In this document: positions 7,445 to 15,772 of the stretch, piece after piece
Layout: each line of letters starts with the position of its first letter
Position numbering within the stretch: the first letter of the stretch is position 1
Assembly (NCBI GenBank): GCA_041675505.1
Contig: JBAYTR010000014.1
Span: 1 to 64,000, forward strand
Direction: 5' to 3'
Source of the DNA: JAGPCK01 sp041675505
GTDB taxonomy: Bacteria > Bacteroidota > Bacteroidia > UKL13-3
DNA length: 64,000 bases
Position numbers and translations under genes: made by a program
Notes under the pieces: model-generated
Told to the model about the DNA's origin: nothing
The model's database searches: none
What the model saw: only the letters and a program-made list of their open reading frames with translations

Positions 7445-8074
7445 TTAGCTCAATGTGAAGTATTCCGTTTTTTCTGTAGTGTGCGACCTCACCAACCCAA
7501 TACTCACCAGATTCACCAGCATTTTGGTGGCTCTCCAGCGGGAGATATTTAACAACTTGCAGGTTTCGCGCAGGGTGATTCGCTCGTTTTGTTCTAGGTA
7601 TTTGAGCAATGATTGTTCGTGCTTTGAATAATTGATAATGGTGTTTTGCATGCTGTGTTGTCTGCGCAGTACATCCACCACCACTTTGCTGGCCAATAAA
7701 CTTTTGTCTTTTACCCGAATGTATACCCACCACTTGTCATCTTCTCCTTTGGCATAGTATGGTTTGTCGGGGCCTTCAGGAATAATGGCTTCAATAATTA
7801 CTTTGCCGTTTATTTCCCATTCTATCAGTTCAATATCTATTTCAGGTTTGCAGTAAAAATGTGCGGCTAAATCGAGCATGTATTTTTCATCTTCACTTTG
7901 AATACCGCTGATCATTTTTTTATCGGTAACGCCCACCAACAATCGTCCGCCTTTGTGGTTGGCGAAGGATACCATGGTTTTGGCAATTTTAGCTGCCGAA
8001 GAGATGGTTTGTTTGAAATCGAGCGTATCGCTTTCTCCGGCTAAAATAAGTTGCTGAATGTGGGTGAGGCCCAT
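7445..8074 (-). CDS. Schlafen/AlbA_2-domain protein with C-terminal winged helix
   Basis: The 209-residue protein has an N-terminal AlbA_2 (Schlafen-type) domain: G-E-S-D-T-L-D-F-K-Q-T, then A-K-T-M-V-S-F-A-N-H-K-G-G-R-L-L-V-G-V-T-D, the classic E-x-x-x-x-E/D-F-K and A-F-A-N-x-x-G-G-x-L-x-x-G signatures. Residues about 150-209 form a winged helix (E-R-I-T-L-R-E-T-C-K-L-L-N-I-S-R-W-R-A-T-K-M-L). Such proteins bind nucleic acid or nucleotide and act as regulators; some are linked to phage defence, but nothing here proves that. Its stop codon lies inside the composite repeat array. A -7 box immediately precedes the ATG, so it is expressed independently and nearly leaderless. Confidence 0.88.
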   Translation of the reverse strand: MGLTHIQQLILAGESDTLDFKQTISSAAKIAKTMVSFANHKGGRLLVGVTDKKMISGIQSEDEKYMLDLAAHFYCKPEIDIELIEWEINGKVIIEAIIPEGPDKPYYAKGEDDKWWVYIRVKDKSLLASKVVVDVLRRQHSMQNTIINYSKHEQSLLKYLEQNERITLRETCKLLNISRWRATKMLVNLVSIGLVRSHTTEKTEYFTLS

Positions 8075-8079
8075 GTGCG

Positions 8080-8087
8080 CAAAAGTA
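8080..8087 (-). promoter_or_regulatory. -7 box TACTTTTG of the AlbA_2 gene
   Basis: Exact TAnnTTTG match six bases before the ATG, in the 18-bp gap after the beta-barrel gene. Confidence 0.6.
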
Positions 8088-8092
8088 ATATT

Positions 8093-9025
8093 TTAGTAGA
8101 AGGGATTGTCACGTGATTTACTGTTGTAATTTTCATCCCATACATTTAGTTTCATTCTGATGCCCCATCGCCACATTGATGAATAGTCAACCTCGCTTCC
8201 GGGATAATGGGATATGGAATAAAGTGAAACGGTATATTCAGTAAAAACATTTACATAGCACCCGGCATTATATTTAACTCCCCCTAGCCCATATACACCT
8301 AACATGAGTGGAAATGTCTTGTCGGGTAAGAGGTATTCAGTTCTATCGTATTTGTACACTAAACCAACGTTGAGCAAAGAGTCGGTCCCTATGTAATAGC
8401 TTCTGCTGGCAGAGAAATTATCAAATACAGTAAAACCAACCAACATCCCTAAACCACCATAGAAGGATAATCTTTTGAATACAGGTTTCGTATTCCATAG
8501 CATATCAGCTCTTAGTTGCAACGCACTTGCCTGGCGGTTAAAAGTATACTTCACGCTAGTGGTATCTGTTTTTGGTGATGATATCAGTTCGTCCTCATAA
8601 TAAAAATTGTGAAAACTATGATAAAACAAACCGAGGCGAGCCTCTTTGTTAAACCTTGGGGTAGTGCGCTCAAGAAGTTCATAAGAACAAGATAATCCGG
8701 CTTCCACTTGAAGGTCTGGGCCTGAAAAATCTATAACTTCTATTTTGCGTCCTAAAGCCAAATCTGCTTGTCTTTTTTTTAATAAGTCTGATGAGGGAAA
8801 AGCTTGATCCATACTTTTTGTAAGTTGATCACCATTGATTTGGGCTATGTGAATGCCCGCCATCAGGTTATATCCGTTAGCTTGCCAATTGTATCCAAAA
8901 AGCTTAAAGGGCTTGCTGGGGAAAACCAGCACAGGTGTCTTGGTCGTATCAGCATCAGTTTGGGCAAAGGTGTTTTGTGAAAGCAGTAACGATAATAATG
9001 CGGTGAGCAACAGTGCTGTTCGCAT
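8093..9025 (-). CDS. Predicted outer-membrane beta-barrel protein, paralogue A
   Basis: The 310-residue product starts with a signal peptide (M-R-T-A-L-L-L-T-A-L-L ... T-F-A-Q). The mature part alternates hydrophobic and polar residues with many aromatic strand ends (Y-E-D-E-L, F-Y-G-G-L-G-M-L-V-G-F, W-G-I-R-M-K-L-N-V) and lacks cytosolic domains, as in porin-like Bacteroidota proteins. An upstream ATG would place 18 residues before the signal. It is a tandem paralogue of the next gene: 85 of 88 bases across the leader and signal peptide are identical, while mature parts have diverged strongly. Function unknown. Confidence 0.75.
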   Translation of the reverse strand: MRTALLLTALLSLLLSQNTFAQTDADTTKTPVLVFPSKPFKLFGYNWQANGYNLMAGIHIAQINGDQLTKSMDQAFPSSDLLKKRQADLALGRKIEVIDFSGPDLQVEAGLSCSYELLERTTPRFNKEARLGLFYHSFHNFYYEDELISSPKTDTTSVKYTFNRQASALQLRADMLWNTKPVFKRLSFYGGLGMLVGFTVFDNFSASRSYYIGTDSLLNVGLVYKYDRTEYLLPDKTFPLMLGVYGLGGVKYNAGCYVNVFTEYTVSLYSISHYPGSEVDYSSMWRWGIRMKLNVWDENYNSKSRDNPFY

Positions 9026-9037
9026 AGGAGTTATTTT
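8950..9037 (-). repeat. Near-identical leader/signal-peptide block, copy A
   Basis: 88 bases spanning the upstream region and signal-peptide codons match 9994-10081 with three mismatches, although the flanking coding sequence is diverged. Confidence 0.85.
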
Positions 9038-9115
9038 AGTGTGAGAGGACAGGCTTGGGTTCATATTGATGTGATTCAATTTATTAATTTTATGCTCATT
9101 ATAAGTATAGAGAAA

Positions 9116-10069
9116 TCAAAAAATTGGTGGAGCGGTTAAATCGGGGTTTATGGGTGGTTCTACCAAATCGAAATAATGAAGTCGTTTGCGCAAGCCTATA
9201 GCAAAAAGTGTTGAAGTGCCCACATACGTTTTAGCTCCGAAAAAAGTATCAAAGTTGAGTGCCTTTTGCATTTCGATGTACCAGGTAGTTCGACAAGAGG
9301 CGTTGAATTTTATTCCGCCTAAGGCCTGCGCACCGTAATGAAAACTTGACGACAAGTTGGGTAAGTCGTCTCCTTTTGGTATAAAGCTACTTTCTATTTC
9401 TTCGTATTGGTTGGATAAAGGATCAAATTGTCTTAAGGTTTCAGAATGATCATATTCAACCGATGAGAATAATGCCGGACTCACTCGCACACCCGCACCT
9501 GTGTAAAATCGCAATTTGTTTTTAAGAAAGGGTTTGAAATTCCACAGCATATCAGCTTTTATAGAAATGATTTCTACATTTAAAGAGCAGGAATAATTAG
9601 CTCCCACAATGCCTAGTTGATAAGGGTCAAGTGTAAAGTCAAAGCGTGACCTACTTTCTCCTAAACTAATGTCTGAATAGGCAGCCCCGATGCGAACTTC
9701 TTTAGTAATAGATGAGGTTGAATTGCTAATCATTTCATAACTTATGCTAATGCCGAAATCGCGTAAATAACCGAATCCAAAACCTTGTTCTCTAGTATTT
9801 ACACTTTTGTTCTTATTGACATTGAAAGACTGTTTTTCATCAGGCATATTCGTTAAATTGAAAACATCATCCACTTTGCTCCAACTTTTCATTGTATAAG
9901 AACCAATCATGAAATGATAATTATGCCCGTTTCGTTGCCATCTTTTCCCAAAGGCTTTAAAAACTTTAGTGGGGCGCTTGAGTACCAGAGAATCAGCATC
10001 AGTTTGAGCAAAAGTGTTTTGTGAAAGCAGTAACGATAATAATGCGGTGAGCAACAGTGTTGTTCGCAT
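9116..10069 (-). CDS. Predicted outer-membrane beta-barrel protein, paralogue B
   Basis: The 317-residue product has the signal peptide M-R-T-T-L-L-L-T-A-L-L ... T-F-A-Q, nearly the same as paralogue A, followed by a beta-strand-rich body (F-G-F-G-Y-L-R-D-F-G-I-S-I-S-Y, W-N-F-K-P-F, F-Y-T-G-A-G-V-R-V). An ATG at 10108, close to the predicted transcription start, would add 13 residues before the signal and cannot be excluded; the further upstream ATG lies before the promoter and is rejected. A well-formed promoter lies at 10120-10150 and is divergent from that of isocitrate dehydrogenase. Function unknown. Confidence 0.75.
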   Translation of the reverse strand: MRTTLLLTALLSLLLSQNTFAQTDADSLVLKRPTKVFKAFGKRWQRNGHNYHFMIGSYTMKSWSKVDDVFNLTNMPDEKQSFNVNKNKSVNTREQGFGFGYLRDFGISISYEMISNSTSSITKEVRIGAAYSDISLGESRSRFDFTLDPYQLGIVGANYSCSLNVEIISIKADMLWNFKPFLKNKLRFYTGAGVRVSPALFSSVEYDHSETLRQFDPLSNQYEEIESSFIPKGDDLPNLSSSFHYGAQALGGIKFNASCRTTWYIEMQKALNFDTFFGAKTYVGTSTLFAIGLRKRLHYFDLVEPPINPDLTAPPIF

Positions 10070-10081
10070 AGGAGTTATTTT
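9994..10081 (-). repeat. Near-identical leader/signal-peptide block, copy B
   Basis: Partner of 8950-9037 (85/88 identical by direct comparison). Confidence 0.85.
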
Positions 10082-10119
10082 GCTGAGGTAGGGCAGGCGT
10101 GGGGTCATATCGTTACAGT

Positions 10120-10150
10120 CAAATATAAACTTTACACTAAGTAACCCAAA
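10120..10150 (-). promoter_or_regulatory. Complete Bacteroidota promoter of paralogue B (TTTG-N19-TATATTTG)
   Basis: -7 box TATATTTG at 10120-10127 and a TTTTTG -33 element whose TTG lies 19 bp upstream. Divergent from the icd promoter. Confidence 0.75.
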
Positions 10151-10165
10151 AACAATTCTCTTTAT

Positions 10166-10173
10166 TACTTTTG
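10166..10173 (+). promoter_or_regulatory. -7 box TACTTTTG of isocitrate dehydrogenase
   Basis: Exact TAnnTTTG match 26 bases upstream of the ATG; no clear -33. Confidence 0.6.
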
Positions 10174-10199
10174 CGCCCGATAAAAAAACAGAAAACAAT

Positions 10200-11645
10200 A
10201 TGAAGATAGCTGTAGCCAAAGGAGATGGAATAGGTCCGGAGATTATGGACGCGGTGTTGCATGTGTTTGATGCGGCAAAAGTTCCGTTGCAGTACGAGTT
10301 TATTGAAATGGGAAAAACCTATTTCGAACAGGGAAACAGTGCGGGCATGACCCCCAAAGCCAAAGAAATAGTGGAAGACCTGGGCATTGTTTTTAAAGGC
10401 CCTATGGAAACTCCCAAAGGCAAAGGGATGAAGAGCATTAACGTTACCGCCCGTAAAACATGGAGCACCTATGCTAACCGCAGGCATTTTCAAAGTTTGC
10501 CCGGGGTAGATACTGTTTTTTCGAAAGCCGGTATTCCCATTGACATCACCATTGTGCGCGAGAATATTGAAGGCACATACGGAGGCATAGAGCACCTGAA
10601 CACACATGATGTGGCTATTTGCCGTAGAATTATTACCCGCCCCGGAAGTGAGCAAGTGGTGCGTTTTGCTTTTGAAATGGCCCGTAAAGAAGGCTTTACC
10701 AAAGTAACCTGTGCCCACAAAGCCAACATCATGAAATTGACCGATGGCCTTTTTCTTGAAACCTTTCAGGAAGTAGCCAAAGAATATCCGGAGATTAACA
10801 GCAACGATATCATTGTAGACGATCTGGCCATGAGGTTGGTGGCTCGTCCGCATGAGTTTCAGGTGGTGGTGCTCACCAACCTGCAAGGTGATATTATGAG
10901 CGACCTGTGTGCCGGATTGGTAGGCGGTTTGGGTTTTGCTCCTTCAGCCAACATTGGCGATAACATTTCTATTTTTGAAGCCGTTCACGGAACTGCTCCC
11001 GATATTGCCGGTAAATTAATGGCCAACCCCACCTCGCTTTTATTGAGCGGACTGATGATGTTGCGTCACCTGGGTTACGTAAAACACGCGGCCGAAATTG
11101 AAAACGCTTTACGTTACACCTTAGAGCAAGGTGTACACACCGCTGATTTTGGCGACCGCAGTATTCCGTTCTCCAACACCAATGAATTTGCGCAGGCCAT
11201 TATCAACAATCTGGGTAAAAAACCTGAATTTTCTAAACCACGTGAAGCGAAGGACGGAGTAGCTATTTTCACTAAACCGGCTGCTCCATCGGTTCAGCGC
11301 ATGATGGAATCTAACGTGGATAATGCCGATAAAAAGATTGTGGGTGTTGACTTTTTTATTGAAACCGATTTGCTTGGACAGGCCATTGCCGATAAGATTA
11401 CTCCACACCTCACACCTTCTCAAAAACTGATAATGATTTCTAACCGCGGCACACAGGTGTGGCCCTCCGGCTCCATTTTTACGGAGTGTATTGATCATTA
11501 CCGCTTAAGGGTAGAAGGTGAAATGACTCAGAAAGAAATATTTTCATTGCTGAGCATGCTAAGTGATACCTTCTACATCCCCTCGTTTGAAATATTACGC
11601 ATGTACGGAGACAAAAAAGGATACTCCCTTGCACAGGGACAATAA
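10200..11645 (+). CDS. icd: NADP-dependent isocitrate dehydrogenase (Thermus/Rickettsia-like long form)
   Basis: Oxidatively decarboxylates isocitrate to 2-oxoglutarate in the TCA cycle. The N-terminal ~335 residues carry the beta-decarboxylating dehydrogenase fold: G-D-G-I-G-P-E-I, the substrate loop with R-E-N-I-E-G-T-Y-G-G, K-A-N-I-M-K with the catalytic Lys, D-D-L-A-M-R-L-V, N-L-Q-G-D-I-M-S-D and H-G-T-A-P-D-I-A-G. It continues to 481 residues, with an extra C-terminal domain (about 370-481) as in the long type typified by Thermus thermophilus, rather than the ~416-residue E. coli type. Single gene with its own promoter and a strong terminator. Confidence 0.93.
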   Translation: MKIAVAKGDGIGPEIMDAVLHVFDAAKVPLQYEFIEMGKTYFEQGNSAGMTPKAKEIVEDLGIVFKGPMETPKGKGMKSINVTARKTWSTYANRRHFQSLPGVDTVFSKAGIPIDITIVRENIEGTYGGIEHLNTHDVAICRRIITRPGSEQVVRFAFEMARKEGFTKVTCAHKANIMKLTDGLFLETFQEVAKEYPEINSNDIIVDDLAMRLVARPHEFQVVVLTNLQGDIMSDLCAGLVGGLGFAPSANIGDNISIFEAVHGTAPDIAGKLMANPTSLLLSGLMMLRHLGYVKHAAEIENALRYTLEQGVHTADFGDRSIPFSNTNEFAQAIINNLGKKPEFSKPREAKDGVAIFTKPAAPSVQRMMESNVDNADKKIVGVDFFIETDLLGQAIADKITPHLTPSQKLIMISNRGTQVWPSGSIFTECIDHYRLRVEGEMTQKEIFSLLSMLSDTFYIPSFEILRMYGDKKGYSLAQGQ

Positions 11646-11669
11646 CCACTTTTGAGTAGACATAAAAGA

Positions 11670-11697
11670 AACGGCAGCCTTCGGGTTGCCGTTTTTG
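11670..11697 (+). terminator. Rho-independent terminator after icd
   Basis: Ten-base-pair stem AACGGCAGCC / GGTTGCCGTT with a TTCG tetraloop, followed by TTTTT. Confidence 0.92.
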
Positions 11698-11749
11698 CTT
11701 TAACCGGAAGTAACTGATAAATATCAGGCGCAGCTATACAGGAAAAATA

Positions 11750-11757
11750 TAAATTTG
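11750..11757 (+). promoter_or_regulatory. -7 box TAAATTTG of the kynurenine operon
   Basis: Exact TAnnTTTG match ending seven bases before the kynU ATG; the mRNA would be essentially leaderless. This argues against the TTG codon at 11755, which lies in the box. Confidence 0.65.
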
Positions 11758-11763
11758 TCGGCC

Positions 11764-13047
11764 ATGAGTAATTTTGAATTTTCGTTGAGCTATGCACAGG
11801 CTCAGGATGAACAGGATGTACTGAAACGATTCCGTTCACAGTTTTTATTTCCGCAGCACAACGGTAAAGAGGTCATTTACCTTACTGGCAACTCACTGGG
11901 GTTGCAGCCCGTTACCGCCCGTGCAGCTGTTGAACAAGAACTCACAGACTGGGCCACTTACGGAGTGGAGGGACATTTTCACGCTAAAAACCCTTGGTTC
12001 CATTACCACAAATTTTTAACAGAAAAAGCCGCCCGTGTGGTAGGCGCAAAACCCGTTGAAGTGGTAGTGATGAACAATCTTACCGTTAATCTTCATTTGA
12101 TGATGGTAAGTTTTTACCGCCCCACAGCACAGCGCTATAAAATTATTATGGAAGGCGGGGCTTTTCCTTCCGACCAATATGCCATGGAAACACAGGCCCG
12201 TTTTCACGGACTTGATCCTGAAAAAACAATTGTAGAATTAGTGCCGCGTGAAGGAGAACACACCTTACGTACCGAAGATATTTTGGCCACCATTCAACAA
12301 CACGGTAATGAACTGGCTTTGGTGATGATGGGCGGAGTAAATTATTACACCGGTCAGGCCTACGATATGCAGGCCATTACAAAAGCAGCGCATGCTGTAG
12401 GTGCCTATGCAGGTTTTGACTTAGCACATGCTGCGGGTAATTTGCATTTACAACTACATGATTGGGATGTGGATTTTGCCGTGTGGTGTTCCTACAAATA
12501 CCTCAACTCAGGTCCGGGTGGAACATCAGGTGCTTTTGTGCATGAACGTCATGCAGCTAACAAAGAGCTCATTCGTTTTGCCGGCTGGTGGGGACATAAT
12601 GAAGAAGAACGGTTTCTGATGAAGAAAGGCTTTAACCCCATGTTGGGCGCACAGGGCTGGCAGTTGAGCAATGCCCAGGTGTTTCCGATGGCCATTCACA
12701 AAGCTTCTCTTGATATTTTTGATGAAGCAGGTATGAAACAACTTCGGGATAAAAGTGTTCTATTGACAGGGTACTTAGAATTTGTTTTAGATGAAGTAAA
12801 TGCAGGATTGGAAGAACACGAGCAATTGACAATAATAACTCCGCGCGATGTGAACCAAAGGGGTGCTCAGTTGTCAGTAGTGGCCGGTGAGCGCGGAAGG
12901 GCCTTGTTTAAGTTCCTTACAGAAAACGGTGTGGTAGCTGACTGGCGCGAGCCTGACGTTATTCGCATGGCACCGGCACCTTTGTACAACAGCTTTACCG
13001 ATGTATATCATCTGGGAGTATTGCTGCACAAGTTTTTTGTTTCATAG
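11764..13047 (+). CDS. kynU: Kynureninase
   Basis: A PLP enzyme that cleaves kynurenine or 3-hydroxykynurenine to (3-hydroxy)anthranilate and alanine. The 427-residue protein has T-G-N-S-L-G-L-Q-P, the E-G-G-A-F-P-S-D-Q-Y phosphate-side segment, G-F-D-L-A-H-A-A-G-N, and the cofactor lysine in S-Y-K-Y-L-N-S-G-P-G-G (Lys245), then F-A-G-W-W-G-H-N, all diagnostic. It heads a plus-strand operon with kynurenine 3-monooxygenase 47 bp downstream, so the substrate is probably 3-hydroxykynurenine. Together these steps lead towards 3-hydroxyanthranilate and de novo NAD or tryptophan breakdown. Confidence 0.96.
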   Translation: MSNFEFSLSYAQAQDEQDVLKRFRSQFLFPQHNGKEVIYLTGNSLGLQPVTARAAVEQELTDWATYGVEGHFHAKNPWFHYHKFLTEKAARVVGAKPVEVVVMNNLTVNLHLMMVSFYRPTAQRYKIIMEGGAFPSDQYAMETQARFHGLDPEKTIVELVPREGEHTLRTEDILATIQQHGNELALVMMGGVNYYTGQAYDMQAITKAAHAVGAYAGFDLAHAAGNLHLQLHDWDVDFAVWCSYKYLNSGPGGTSGAFVHERHAANKELIRFAGWWGHNEEERFLMKKGFNPMLGAQGWQLSNAQVFPMAIHKASLDIFDEAGMKQLRDKSVLLTGYLEFVLDEVNAGLEEHEQLTIITPRDVNQRGAQLSVVAGERGRALFKFLTENGVVADWREPDVIRMAPAPLYNSFTDVYHLGVLLHKFFVS

Positions 13048-13093
13048 CATAAAAGATTTCTGCCGAGAGGCACACAGTATAAAATGAATAAGT

Positions 13094-14446
13094 ATGAGCG
13101 AACGTATTAACATCATAGGCGGAGGACTTTCCGGATCATTGCTGGCTATTTACATGGCCAAACGCGGCTTTCAGGTAAACCTGTTTGAACGCAGACCCGA
13201 TATGCGCAATAACCGCATGTCTGCAGGAAAGTCCATTAACCTGGCACTTTCAACCCGTGGGTTACGCGCGTTGGAAAAAGTAGGTTTGGATAAAGCCATT
13301 CTGGAAGATGCCATTCCCATGTACGGACGCATGATGCACATGAAAACCGGTGAACTGAATTACCATCCATACGGTAAAGAAGGGCAGGCCATCAATTCCG
13401 TTTCCCGTGGTAGGCTCAATATTCAACTGCTTGAATTGGCCGATGCTTATGAAAACATTACCCTGCATTTTAACACCAAATGTGTGGATGTGGATATTGA
13501 TAAAGCCACCGCTACTTTTGAAATGGAAGACGGTTCAGTAAAAACATATGAAGCCGACAGAACCATTGGTACTGACGGAGCCTTCGCTGCTACCCGCGCC
13601 CGTTTACAAACTTCCGACAGGTTCAATTATTCACAAACCTACATGCCGGTGGGTTATAAAGAATTGAGCATTCCGGCAGGTGAAGCAGGCGCTTTTCTTA
13701 TGGAGAAAAATGCTTTACACATCTGGCCGCGCGGAGCGTTTATGATGATTGCTTTGCCTAATCCGGCAGGTGATTTTACCTGTACATTGTTTCTGCCTTT
13801 TGAAGGAGAAAAGAGTTTCGCCAACCTCACTACTGAACAACAGGTGAAAGACTTTTTCGCAACAGAGTTTCCTGATGCGATGGCCATGATGCCAACACTG
13901 ATAGAAGACTTTTTCACCAACCCTACCTCGTCATTGGTAACGGTGCGCTGTTATCCCTGGGTTAAAAAAGATAAACTTGCCTTAGCCGGTGATGCTGCAC
14001 ATGCAGTGGTGCCATTCTTCGGACAGGGAATGAATTGTTCTTTTGAAGATGTGTTGGTGATGGATGAATGCATTGGCAGGCATTATCCTGACTGGAACAC
14101 GGTTTTCAGCGATTACCAGCAACTGCGTAAACCCAATGCCGATGCCATTGCTGATTTAGCTATACAAAACTACAGCGAAATGGCCGACAAGGTGGGAGAT
14201 AAAGAATTCCTGCATAAGAAACACATTGAGCATGACTTGTCAGAACTCTACCCCGATGAGTTTAAATCGCAGTACGAACTGGTCACTTTCAGCACTACTC
14301 CTTATAAATATGCGCTCGACCGAGGTAAGGTAAATGAACGGATACTGAATGCCATTGTAGCGCAAAAACTGGAAGCGGAGTTGCACAACAGGGAAAAGAT
14401 ACTACCCATACTGGAAGAGGCTGATAGACACTTTGGCGGAAAATAG
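13094..14446 (+). CDS. kmo: Kynurenine 3-monooxygenase
   Basis: A FAD-dependent hydroxylase converting kynurenine to 3-hydroxykynurenine with NADPH and oxygen. It starts with I-N-I-I-G-G-G-L-S-G-S-L (dinucleotide-binding GxGxxG), continues with F-E-R-R-P-D-M-R, S-I-N-L-A-L-S-T-R-G (KMO-specific), and the second FAD motif L-A-G-D-A-A-H-A-V-V-P-F-F-G-Q-G-M-N. The 450-residue length fits the family. It lies in the kynU operon and shares orientation. The C-terminal region that is membrane-bound in eukaryotes lacks an obvious transmembrane helix here, as in bacterial enzymes. Confidence 0.96.
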   Translation: MSERINIIGGGLSGSLLAIYMAKRGFQVNLFERRPDMRNNRMSAGKSINLALSTRGLRALEKVGLDKAILEDAIPMYGRMMHMKTGELNYHPYGKEGQAINSVSRGRLNIQLLELADAYENITLHFNTKCVDVDIDKATATFEMEDGSVKTYEADRTIGTDGAFAATRARLQTSDRFNYSQTYMPVGYKELSIPAGEAGAFLMEKNALHIWPRGAFMMIALPNPAGDFTCTLFLPFEGEKSFANLTTEQQVKDFFATEFPDAMAMMPTLIEDFFTNPTSSLVTVRCYPWVKKDKLALAGDAAHAVVPFFGQGMNCSFEDVLVMDECIGRHYPDWNTVFSDYQQLRKPNADAIADLAIQNYSEMADKVGDKEFLHKKHIEHDLSELYPDEFKSQYELVTFSTTPYKYALDRGKVNERILNAIVAQKLEAELHNREKILPILEEADRHFGGK

Positions 14447-14473
14447 TACCTTTGTGTACTTAATAACCGCATT

Positions 14474-15343
14474 ATGATGACTACACTGCAAAAGAGTTAT
14501 ACTTCTTTATTCTTCCTGATGCTGCTTACAGCACTAACTTCTTCAGCACAATTGGCCAATTGTGATCAGAAAGAGGCGTTGGCAGTAAAAAATGCCAAAG
14601 TGTATTTTATTCTGAAAACAGAAAACTCTGAAACCGACAAAATATACAATCATTTTCTCACGAAGTATGTTCCCACGTACTGGAACCTTGGAAAGTTTGA
14701 ATTTGTAAGTGCTGATACCGTTGATAAAATCATACTTAACGACAAGGTTTATTTTGTAAATATTTTTGATGAAGAAATTATCTCTACCAATGGCATTATT
14801 AACGTAAGCTCCATGGGTATCATTAAAGGAGGTAAATTGTTTAAGCAATACAAACACACCGATGAGCTGGCTTGGGTATATGTGCGCAAAGACTTGTGGG
14901 ACTATGCTCCCAGGTTTCCGGGCATCTTACAGGTATTGCAAAATACGATAGCCTGGAAGGCGGATGTTGCCAACAAAAAGAAGGACATCTATTCTTCTTT
15001 TAACAAACAACTCTCCATGAAAGACAAAGTACTTTACATTGAGAAAAAAGACCTGAATGAAAAACTGGTTGACGTAAACAAACTAAGCAAGCATTATAAG
15101 TTTAATTACAAGATTGTAGAGAAGGAAGAGTTACTTAAAGCCATTGAAGAACAAGACCCCAAGGTGGTGTACATGCACCTTACCAACAACCGCAACTCCA
15201 GCTGTTTTTTTATAAGTGCCAAAGAAGGTAAAGTAGTGTGGGAACATCAGGCCACCATCAATACCGATATTCAGTTGGTGAATTTTTTGGTATTGGAAGA
15301 ATTCAGCAGCGCTATCTATTACGCCATTGAAGAGGCCAAGTAA
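14474..15343 (+). CDS. Exported protein of unknown function in the kynurenine operon
   Basis: The 289-residue product begins with a signal peptide (L-F-F-L-M-L-L-T-A-L-T-S-S-A-Q). The mature part contains lysine-rich alpha/beta segments (A-V-K-N-A-K-V-Y-F-I-L-K-T, Y-I-E-K-K-D-L-N-E-K) and a single N-N-R-N-S-S-C-F-F motif. No family is recognised. It is 27 bp downstream of kmo, in the same operon by spacing, and is followed two bases later by another exported protein, so co-expression is likely, but nothing in the sequence links it to tryptophan metabolism. Confidence 0.7.
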   Translation: MMTTLQKSYTSLFFLMLLTALTSSAQLANCDQKEALAVKNAKVYFILKTENSETDKIYNHFLTKYVPTYWNLGKFEFVSADTVDKIILNDKVYFVNIFDEEIISTNGIINVSSMGIIKGGKLFKQYKHTDELAWVYVRKDLWDYAPRFPGILQVLQNTIAWKADVANKKKDIYSSFNKQLSMKDKVLYIEKKDLNEKLVDVNKLSKHYKFNYKIVEKEELLKAIEEQDPKVVYMHLTNNRNSSCFFISAKEGKVVWEHQATINTDIQLVNFLVLEEFSSAIYYAIEEAK

Positions 15344-15344
15344 A

Positions 15345-15770
15345 ATGGTTCGTTCCCTTTTTTTATTGCTGTTCACATTTTTATCGCTGCACATTTTTGC
15401 TCAAAGTAAAAATGAAGTTGCTGTGAGGCAGGTACTCGCTATGCAAGAGCAAGCATGGAACCGTGGCGACCTGCAGGCTTTTATGCAGGGGTATTGGAAA
15501 TCAGATTCCCTGCAGTTTATAGGTAAAAACGGAGTGACCTACGGTTGGCAAAAAACATATGACAACTACAAAAAATCGTATCCCGATACGGCCACGATGG
15601 GAAAACTTTTCTTTACACTCTTGCATGTAAAAGAGTTGGGTAAAGAGAGTATGTTCATTACAGGCAAGTGGGACCTGCAACGTACCAAAGGCAATGTGGG
15701 CGGTTATTTTACTTTACTCTTTCGCAAAATAGCAGGAGAGTGGGTGATTGTGAGTGATCATACTTCTTGA
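15345..15770 (+). CDS. Exported DUF4440/SnoaL-like (NTF2-fold) protein
   Basis: From the ATG directly after the preceding stop (TAAA-ATG) the protein is 141 residues; a TTG further upstream overlaps the previous gene and would precede the signal peptide (V-R-S-L-F-L-L-L-F ... H-I-F-A-Q). The mature part fits the NTF2-like fold of DUF4440: A-V-R-Q-V-L-A-M-Q-E-Q-A-W-N-R-G-D-L-Q-A-F-M, then Y-W-x-S-D-S-L-Q-F, and G-E-W-V-I-V-S-D-H-T-S at the end. Such domains bind small molecules or dimerise; activity is unknown. Last gene of the kynurenine operon; its stop is two bases from that of the convergent bioY. Confidence 0.82.
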   Translation: MVRSLFLLLFTFLSLHIFAQSKNEVAVRQVLAMQEQAWNRGDLQAFMQGYWKSDSLQFIGKNGVTYGWQKTYDNYKKSYPDTATMGKLFFTLLHVKELGKESMFITGKWDLQRTKGNVGGYFTLLFRKIAGEWVIVSDHTS

Positions 15771-15772
15771 TG

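Noticed and set aside
7272..7733. 153-codon frame over the AlbA_2 gene and repeat array
   Set aside because: It is in another frame of the AlbA_2 coding region and extends into non-coding repeats.
11755..11763. TTG start three codons upstream of kynU
   Set aside because: That TTG overlaps the -7 promoter box; the ATG at 11764 is better placed.
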